Assembly: GCA_020050375.1 (NCBI GenBank)
Contig: JAGVKR010000388.1
Span: forward strand, 1 to 5,961
Source: Planctomycetales bacterium
Lineage (GTDB): Bacteria > Planctomycetota > Planctomycetia > Planctomycetales > Planctomycetaceae
DNA: 5,961 nucleotides
Direction: 5' to 3'
The notes beneath the pieces are model-generated. The model ran no database searches, had not been told where the DNA came from, and saw only the letters and a program-made list of their open reading frames with translations. The translations under genes and the position numbers were made by a program. The stretch's first letter is position 1, and every line of letters begins with the position of its first letter. Shown here one piece after another: positions 1-5,961 of this stretch.

Positions 1-2145
1 AAGCGGTTTCGGGTGGCCTCGCAGGAAGTCCTTCACGACGGCCACGTATTGCGCAGCCTGTCGGGCAAGCCGGAGCGGTTCGGCGAGCATTATTTCTCGG
101 GAGGCCATCTGTTCCTGCGGGAGTTCGCGAGCACGACGCAGCCGTTCGTCAATCGAATCGTCGTCTGTCCCTGGCGGCCGGAGGTCGACACGGCGATCGA
201 GCCGAAAGCGGAATGGACATTTGACCTCACGATCCCCACGGAGTTCGTCTACGCCTTCGGTCAGTGGCAAACGCACACGATCGTGGCGACAAATGTCGGG
301 CGCGTGTTGTGTTTCGATGGCACGGCGTGGAAGGTACTGCGAGAGCATGTGCCGAATGTCAGTTATCAGATTTATGCAGCCCTCAACTACTACGACCGGC
401 TGCTGCTCGGGCATTATCCGACGGGGGAGATCTACGAATACGCGGGGAGCGAGCTGAAGCTGCTCAAAGGCTGGCCGCCCGCCATGCCGGGCGTTTCTCG
501 TAACGCCCGCGAAGCGCAGTCGCTGGCGATTTACGGGGGCGAGCTATACGCCGGTGTGTGGCCCTGGGGGGAAGTGTGGCGTTACGACGGAGATCGTTCC
601 GCCTGGAGCTTTGCGCAGCGGATGTTCACGCACCCGGCCCCCGACGACAAGTACATCCATCCCTACGAAGCCGAGACGAAAAAGGTCGACCAGATCGCGA
701 ACCTGTGGGGACAACGAGTGACAGGCCTGTTGCCTGTGGGGCCCGACATGATCGTCACCACCTCCTCCAAAACCGGGACGCCGTGGGAGCCGCGCTTCGA
801 GTTCCTTTCGGCCGAGCAGCAGGCCGATTACGGAGCGACGTATCGGGTCACGCTCCCTGGAAATTTGGCAGTGCCGACCGAATGGAAACCGGGGCCGACG
901 CGGTTCGAGCTCACGGTTGCCAACGAATCGCTTGAGATTCTCCAGGACGGAAAACCGCTCGGTGCGCACCCTCTTACGGCCGAATTGCGGGAAAAGCTGC
1001 GTGCCGGCCGCATCACCTGGGGCCGGGGAGTTTTCGGACCTTTCACCGGCAAGATCGTCGAACGATCATCCTCGATTGCCGCCGGAGGCCTGCCGCGACC
1101 TTTTCTCGGGGCCTATTTCCACCCCGATCGGTTCGTGGCTCGCGACGCCGACCAGGCGACACAGGAAAAGACGCTCCGCGAGAATATCGCCCGCTACAAG
1201 TCGAGCGGGCTCAACGTCATCATGCCGTATTTTACCGGCAGTTCCGGTCAGGCCTACTATGCGAGCGACATCGTGAAGGAACGGCATTACACCGCCTCTG
1301 ACCCGATGGCGCTTCTGGCGCGCGAGGCTCGGGCGCAGGGTTTACAGGTGCACGCCGTCGTTTGCGTTGCTGTCTGCGGCAACGAGAAGCCGGCGGGTAT
1401 CTTGCTCGACCACCCAGAATGGGCCTTGCGTCATCCTGATGGCGAACCGTTGGGCTACATCAGTCCGGCTCACCCGGAAGCCCGGGCGTGGATCGTCGGG
1501 ATCCTCCGTGAAATCGTCGCCAAATACCCGGTCGAAGGCCTTGTGCTCGACTACATCCGCTATCACAACCGGCCGTTGCGTCTCGATCCGGCTGCCGAAG
1601 AGCGCTTTCAGAAATCCCTCCCCCCTGGTTGCACGCCGGCCGAAGAGCAACAGCGGATGCAAACCTTCAAGGAGAGCGAGCTCACCGAGCTGGTCCGCCT
1701 CATCAGCGCGGGGGTCCGGGCCGAGCGCCCCGGCGTCAAGGTGTCGATTTATAACTGGGGACCGCACGTCACGAAAAACCATCAGATCGCGCAGGTCTGG
1801 CCGGTTTGGGTCGAGCGGGGATATCTCGATATGGTCAACATATCCGGCTACTACCACCACGACAAATATGGCGAAAAATACCTCAAACTGTTCGAGCAGC
1901 GGATGGCGGAGTCGCTCGAGCTCAATCGCCGGCTGCCGAAACCGGTCCCGATCACGTTTGCACTGGGAGTGAACACGAGCCACGGCAAGGTCCACTCGGC
2001 CGATGACATCCGCCGATACGTGGAAGTCGCCGGACGCCTGAAAATGGCGGGTGTGGCGCTTTTCACCTGGAACGACCTGGTCCCGTTCCTCGATGAGCTC
2101 GATGAGACGGGCGAAATTCCAGCGTTCCCGTCAGATCGAGAGTGA
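1..2145 (+). CDS. GHL10-type glycosyl-hydrolase-like protein with N-terminal propeller-like region (5' partial)
   Basis: Putative carbohydrate-active protein; substrate unknown. The frame is open from base 1. A GTG at 13 is possible but has no visible Shine-Dalgarno or signal peptide behind it, so the real start is probably upstream. Residues are numbered from that GTG. Residues about 80-260 contain recurring strand-turn units ending in similar motifs (GRVLCFDG, GEIYEYAG, GEVWRYDG), as in a beta-propeller. Residues about 290-350 are a short beta-rich segment (FELTVANESLEILQDGKPLG) that could be a LamG/jelly-roll-like insert. Residues about 364-695 match the GHL10 (DUF187) TIM barrel: LGAYFHPDRF opens it, LDHPEW and ISPAHPEARAW follow, VLDYIRYHNR (511-520) is the hallmark strand with Asp513 a likely site residue, and VALFTWNDL (681-689) fits the last strand. 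It ends at TGA 2143-2145, tail to tail with the minus-strand frame. The barrel assignment is fairly sure; the propeller and middle domain are inferred from pattern only, and hydrolase activity is not proven. Confidence 0.82.
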   Translation, partial: KRFRVASQEVLHDGHVLRSLSGKPERFGEHYFSGGHLFLREFASTTQPFVNRIVVCPWRPEVDTAIEPKAEWTFDLTIPTEFVYAFGQWQTHTIVATNVGRVLCFDGTAWKVLREHVPNVSYQIYAALNYYDRLLLGHYPTGEIYEYAGSELKLLKGWPPAMPGVSRNAREAQSLAIYGGELYAGVWPWGEVWRYDGDRSAWSFAQRMFTHPAPDDKYIHPYEAETKKVDQIANLWGQRVTGLLPVGPDMIVTTSSKTGTPWEPRFEFLSAEQQADYGATYRVTLPGNLAVPTEWKPGPTRFELTVANESLEILQDGKPLGAHPLTAELREKLRAGRITWGRGVFGPFTGKIVERSSSIAAGGLPRPFLGAYFHPDRFVARDADQATQEKTLRENIARYKSSGLNVIMPYFTGSSGQAYYASDIVKERHYTASDPMALLAREARAQGLQVHAVVCVAVCGNEKPAGILLDHPEWALRHPDGEPLGYISPAHPEARAWIVGILREIVAKYPVEGLVLDYIRYHNRPLRLDPAAEERFQKSLPPGCTPAEEQQRMQTFKESELTELVRLISAGVRAERPGVKVSIYNWGPHVTKNHQIAQVWPVWVERGYLDMVNISGYYHHDKYGEKYLKLFEQRMAESLELNRRLPKPVPITFALGVNTSHGKVHSADDIRRYVEVAGRLKMAGVALFTWNDLVPFLDELDETGEIPAFPSDRE

Positions 2146-2151
2146 CGATTG

Positions 2152-2436
2152 CTATCGGGTCACTGCCGAAGGACTGCCGGCCGCACTCTTTTCGGCGTCG
2201 AGCGATTCGAGCAGCGTCCGTGATTCGACGGCCGCGGCGGAATCGCCGCATTGATCGATCACGAACTTCAGCCGTCGGCGGGCGATATGCGGTTTCCCAT
2301 AAGCCACAAACAATTGGGCGATTTCGAGATACAGCTTCGCAACCTGATCGTTCGAGCGGGCGTAAATCGGCGCCAAACTTCTCGCCGACGGCCCGGTCGG
2401 CGGCAACTCGCGTGTTCGCTGGCTTCGAAGCGGCAT
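2152..2436 (-). CDS. short TPR-like protein, possibly a 5'-truncated or frameshifted remnant
   Basis: 94 codons, ATG at 2436 reading down to TAG at 2154-2152. I recognise no named gene. Residues about 31-80 read as two or three amphipathic helices (AKLYLEIAQLFVAYGKPHIA, then RRRLKFVIDQCG, then AVESRTLLESLDA). This resembles the 'element grows, then is grouped by time or order' TPR-type helical hairpin common at the C-termini of small planctomycete proteins. The first 30 residues are proline/arginine-rich and do not look like a normal start. An in-frame TGA lies two codons before the ATG, and no good Shine-Dalgarno precedes it. Protein-like stretches continue upstream in other minus frames (see findings), so the gene may be frameshifted. 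Support for a real gene comes from GC-rich third positions and the neat convergent end, 6 bases from the preceding plus-strand stop. It could be a genuine small gene, a pseudogene or a sequencing error. Confidence 0.42.
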   Translation of the reverse strand: MPLRSQRTRELPPTGPSARSLAPIYARSNDQVAKLYLEIAQLFVAYGKPHIARRRLKFVIDQCGDSAAAVESRTLLESLDAEKSAAGSPSAVTR

Positions 2437-2714
2437 CGATCAGAGCGGCCCGAGGTGAGAAGAGAGGCGAGAACGAAGCGTTCCATCGCGGCGGTTACAG
2501 TTATTATTTCGTCAGTCGCCGCCAACAACCTGAAGCTGCCTGACGAAATTGTCATCGAGGAGGTACGCTCGTAGTACCGGCTTGAGACGGTCGCCGGCGA
2601 GGACGGCACACTGTCGGTAGACATTCGAACAACGTGATCGCACATATCCATGCGGGCGCTTTCGCTTGATCGGACGCACATTGGGTCCGCCTCAAGGCGG
2701 GGTTACGAGCCGTC

Positions 2715-2743
2715 TTGACCGGGCACGAGGACGCTGCTTTACT
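2715..2743 (+). promoter_or_regulatory. candidate sigma70-like promoter for the oxidoreductase gene
   Basis: TTGACC (2715-2720) matches the -35 consensus at 5 of 6 positions. After exactly 17 bases comes TTTACT (2738-2743), which matches the -10 consensus at 4 of 6. It lies 71 bases upstream of the ATG at 2815, a reasonable leader length. The leader would contain the CGGCC/GGCCG hairpin at 2751-2765. Planctomycete promoters are poorly defined and a match this good can occur by chance, so this is a sequence-only suggestion. Confidence 0.33.
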
Positions 2744-2804
2744 GGCGGTCCGGCCAGAGTGGCCGTTGGACGCGGCTGTTGAAGAATGCGGTACCGTCCC
2801 CACT

Positions 2805-2808
2805 AGGA
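2805..2808 (+). promoter_or_regulatory. Shine-Dalgarno AGGA deciding the oxidoreductase start
   Basis: AGGA sits 6 bases before the ATG at 2815. This favours that ATG over an in-frame TTG at 2779, which would add 12 residues ahead of the twin-arginine signal without any comparable ribosome-binding site. Confidence 0.55.
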
Positions 2809-2814
2809 ATCGCC

Positions 2815-4191
<1,377 letters not shown>

Positions 4192-4324
4192 TGCCGGCGC
4201 TCTTGCAGAAGCGATTTTCGCCTGCTAACAATCTGACCTCCGCTCGTCGCGCCACCCGCGAAATCTGCCGCGCTCCGGGTTTTGTCGTCGCTCGACGCTT
4301 TCCTCACCGCATCGAGAATCGACG

Positions 4325-5242
4325 ATGATCGAATACAACCGCTACAGTTGGTGGAAGACAGTCTTTTCGTGGCGCGGCACGGCATTGCCGCAGGCGGCGC
4401 CGCGCGTCCTCGCCGTCACGGTATTTGCCGTGTTCGTGCAGGTCGTCTTTCATGAGGGGACAAATTTCGGGTGGATCAATCTCTCGCAATTCGACGACCT
4501 GGATCCCACCGGGCATGCCGTGCTCGGTTCGCTGCTGGGTTTTTTGATCGTCTTCCGCATGAATGGCTCGAACAACCGCTATTGGGAAGGGCGATCGCAC
4601 TGGGGGCAGCTCATCAACAGCAGTCGTAGCCTGGTGCGCGTCGGTGCAGAGTACACGACGCATGGCCTCGAGCTGGCCGATCTTGTCTCGGCGTATGTGA
4701 TCTGCCTGCGACTGTCGCTGCGTGGCAAACGCGAGCTCGATGAGGTGGAAATGTTCCTCACTCCGGGAATTTGCAAGGAGGTTTCGCGCTTCGGCAATCA
4801 GCCAACGGCACTGGCCGCCGAGATCTCCGGTTGGATCAACCGCGAAAAGATGGCGGGTAAGATCGGGCCGCAAATGGTCCGACACATGGAGAACGAGCTC
4901 TCGCGGCTCGTCGACTCGCAGGGAGGCTGCGAAAAGATCCAGAAAACGCCCCTTCCGTTCGCCTATGCGGCGATGATCAAGCAGTTGATCCTCGTCTACC
5001 TGGTGACGCTGCCGATCGTGCTCTGTGAGCGGTGCGGCTGGTGGACGCCTGGGCTTGTTGCGACGATCGCATTCGGCTTGTTCGGGATGGAAGAGGCGAG
5101 CGTCGAAATCGAAGACCCGTTCGGAACTGAAGACAACTGCCTCGACCTCGAAACCTACACGCTGACGATCACCCGCGACGCCGGCCAGCTCGCGGCTCGA
5201 ACGCTGACGCGTTCGTCGTGGTCGGGCGAACTTGACGCCTGA
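4325..5242 (+). CDS. bestrophin-family (UPF0187) membrane protein, putative anion channel
   Basis: 305 residues, the usual length for bacterial bestrophins, which form pentameric ion channels in the inner membrane. The start is ATG 4325 with only a weak purine run (GAGA, 4314-4317) before it. The N-terminus (YNRYSWWKTVFSWRGT) is typical. Predicted membrane segments are about 27-42, 63-77, 218-234 and 241-258. Family motifs appear in order: VFRMNGSNNRYWEGR (76-90) at the end of the second segment, CEKIQKTPLPFAY (202-214) before the third, and the acidic IEDPFG (262-267) after the fourth. The region between (about 95-200) is the expected soluble helical part. Ion selectivity cannot be read without a structural alignment; prokaryotic members include cation-permeable ones. 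In the 133-base gap upstream, TTGCAG-17-TAACAA (4203-4231) with a TG two bases before the -10 is a weak promoter candidate. No functional link to the neighbouring genes is evident. No truncation is seen. Confidence 0.92.
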   Translation: MIEYNRYSWWKTVFSWRGTALPQAAPRVLAVTVFAVFVQVVFHEGTNFGWINLSQFDDLDPTGHAVLGSLLGFLIVFRMNGSNNRYWEGRSHWGQLINSSRSLVRVGAEYTTHGLELADLVSAYVICLRLSLRGKRELDEVEMFLTPGICKEVSRFGNQPTALAAEISGWINREKMAGKIGPQMVRHMENELSRLVDSQGGCEKIQKTPLPFAYAAMIKQLILVYLVTLPIVLCERCGWWTPGLVATIAFGLFGMEEASVEIEDPFGTEDNCLDLETYTLTITRDAGQLAARTLTRSSWSGELDA

Positions 5243-5298
5243 TTCGCGCGGGACCATGATGCGCATCGCTTTGTTGAGGTTGGTTTTCCACCTGATTG

Positions 5299-5306
5299 AA
5301 AGAGAG
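5299..5306 (+). promoter_or_regulatory. Shine-Dalgarno-like purine run for the NHL/PAL-like gene
   Basis: AAAGAGAG ends 6 bases before ATG 5313, a suitable spacing. It supports that start over the in-frame ATG pair at 5256 and 5259, which have only GGGA three bases upstream. Confidence 0.45.
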
Positions 5307-5312
5307 CGTCTC

Positions 5313-5961
5313 ATGCTGCCGGAGTCTCGCCGGGAACGTGCGCTGTATTGTCTATGCCGAGGACCGGCCCTCGCGCTTCTGATTGCGGGAATCCTTCCCG
5401 CCCCGGCGAACGCGCAATACCCGAAGATCAATCTCGCCGTCGGCTATGAAGTCGACCCGAGCTGGCCTCAGAAACCCGATACGATCAAATGGCGGTACGT
5501 CACGGGAGTCGCTGTCGACAAGCAGGATCGCATCTGGACAATCAACGCCGTCGATCCACCGGTTCAGGTCTACGACCGTGACGGCAAGCTGCTCGACTCG
5601 TGGGGGACGGGGCAGTTCACGCTGCCGCACTACCTGCGAATCGACGGCGACGGCAACATCTGGGCCGCCGACTTTCGCCAGCACACGATCCGCAAATTCA
5701 CTCCGAAAGGCGAGCTGTTGCTCACGCTCGGCGTCCCCAAAGAGGCAGGGAACGACGAGAAGCACCTCAACGGCCCGACCGACGTCGCGATCACCCCCAG
5801 GGGGGATGTGTTCGTCACCGACGGCTACGGCAACAATCGCATCGTCCACTTCGACAAGACCGGTAAGTTCGTGAAGACCTGGGGCAAGCTGGGGGTCGGC
5901 CCGGGCGAGCTGAGCCAGCCGCACAGCATCGTCGTCGATTCCAAGGGGCTGCTGTACGTCG
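5313..5961 (+). CDS. secreted NHL-repeat protein resembling peptidylglycine alpha-amidating lyase (PAL) domain (3' partial)
   Basis: 216 complete codons are visible and the window ends inside the gene. ATG 5313 gives a clean signal peptide: arginine-rich start (6-16), hydrophobic core (PALALLIAGIL, 18-28) and an A-N-A cleavage site after Ala34, so the product is expected outside the cytoplasm. Three NHL-type propeller blades are seen (about 62-98, 103-140 and 152-191), and a fourth starts at about 200 (LSQPHSIVVD). The order of motifs follows the PAL lyase, which cleaves peptidyl-alpha-hydroxyglycine to amide plus glyoxylate: LPHYLRIDGDGNIWAADF (104-121), GPTDVAI (154-160), TDGYGNNRIVHF (169-180) and QPHSIVVD (202-209). 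His106, Tyr172 and His204 stand where PAL has zinc-binding His, Tyr and zinc-binding His (recalled family knowledge). The PAL arginine seems absent from blade one (INAVDPPVQVYD). Many bacterial NHL proteins share this look with no known activity, so I call the fold confidently and the enzyme function only tentatively. Confidence 0.85.
   Translation, partial: MLPESRRERALYCLCRGPALALLIAGILPAPANAQYPKINLAVGYEVDPSWPQKPDTIKWRYVTGVAVDKQDRIWTINAVDPPVQVYDRDGKLLDSWGTGQFTLPHYLRIDGDGNIWAADFRQHTIRKFTPKGELLLTLGVPKEAGNDEKHLNGPTDVAITPRGDVFVTDGYGNNRIVHFDKTGKFVKTWGKLGVGPGELSQPHSIVVDSKGLLYV

Larger units (their letters stand above)
2437..2814. other. 378-base stretch with no convincing gene
   Basis: Open frames here on both strands are short, arginine/serine-rich and lack family motifs, so I call none. 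Visible structure includes a perfect inverted repeat, CCGCCT-CA-AGGCGG at 2687-2700, and a second hairpin, CGGCC-AGAGT-GGCCG at 2751-2765. Neither is followed by a T-run, so neither is a convincing intrinsic terminator. A candidate promoter lies at 2715-2743. The part nearest the minus-strand frame (2437-2486) may hold the out-of-frame 5' end of that gene. The remainder is probably the regulatory leader of the downstream oxidoreductase plus degenerate sequence. Confidence 0.5.

Noticed and set aside
1342..1995. 217-codon minus-strand and 201-codon plus-strand frames inside the first gene
   Set aside because: Both overlap the conserved GHL10 barrel in other frames. Their composition (serine/arginine-rich, low complexity) is that of frame shadows.
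2557..2564. Strong Shine-Dalgarno-like GAGGAGGT on the plus strand
   Set aside because: No ATG, GTG or TTG follows at a usable distance and a TAG comes soon after, so it is probably chance or a relic.
2142..2574. Plus-strand frames of 133 and 107 codons after the first gene
   Set aside because: They are arginine-rich, have no motifs, and lie opposite the more protein-like minus-strand TPR frame.
2779..2814. Earlier TTG start for the oxidoreductase
   Set aside because: There is no ribosome-binding site for it, and ATG 2815 has AGGA at ideal spacing and places the twin-arginine motif near the N-terminus.
5258..5267. Perfect 10-base palindrome GATGCGCATC
   Set aside because: It is short, isolated and has no T-run or second copy, so it is not supportable as a terminator or operator.
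4304..5431. 375-codon open frame on the minus strand
   Set aside because: It is antisense to the bestrophin gene and the start of the PAL-like gene. The protein is arginine/histidine-rich with no recognisable domain.
5352..5924. 190-codon minus-strand and 163-codon plus-strand frames over the PAL-like gene
   Set aside because: The true frame carries a signal peptide and NHL repeats; these are its shadows.

Overview
This 5,961-base, GC-rich window looks like a Planctomycetota chromosome or metagenome contig, most likely of the Pirellulales type. No rRNA or other phylogenetic marker is present, so this is inferred from gene content: a Tat-exported Gfo/Idh/MocA oxidoreductase of the type multiplied in these bacteria, a secreted NHL-propeller protein, a large glycosyl-hydrolase-like protein, and loosely packed genes with mixed spacing.

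Layout: (1) Positions 1-2145, plus strand, hold the 3' part of a large protein. It has an N-terminal region with propeller-like repeats, a middle beta-rich segment, and a C-terminal (beta/alpha)8 domain of the GHL10 (DUF187, glycosyl-hydrolase-like 10) type. Its start lies outside the window. (2) A short minus-strand reading frame (2436 to 2152) converges on it with only 6 bases between the stops. Its C-terminal half looks like a TPR-type helical repeat, but its N-terminus looks broken or mis-framed. (3) Positions 2437-2814 hold no convincing gene. They carry a candidate sigma70-like promoter and a small hairpin. (4) Positions 2815-4191, plus strand, encode a complete Tat-signal Gfo/Idh/MocA-family oxidoreductase. 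(5) Positions 4325-5242, plus strand, encode a complete bestrophin-family membrane protein, a putative anion channel. (6) From 5313 to the window end, plus strand, is the N-terminal part of a secreted NHL-repeat protein. It resembles the peptidyl-alpha-hydroxyglycine alpha-amidating lyase (PAL) propeller and is cut off by the window edge.

The GHL10 protein and the Tat-exported oxidoreductase could both act on sugars or glycans outside the cytoplasm, but nothing in the sequence proves a shared pathway. The bestrophin and the PAL-like protein appear to be independent neighbours. Gaps of 70 to 380 bases between the plus-strand genes argue against a tightly coupled operon. I see no mobile element, CRISPR array, tRNA or rRNA. 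I found no clear new multi-gene system. The most interesting points are the PAL-like protein that keeps some PAL site residues and lacks others, the domain architecture of the first protein, and the possibly decayed minus-strand TPR gene.
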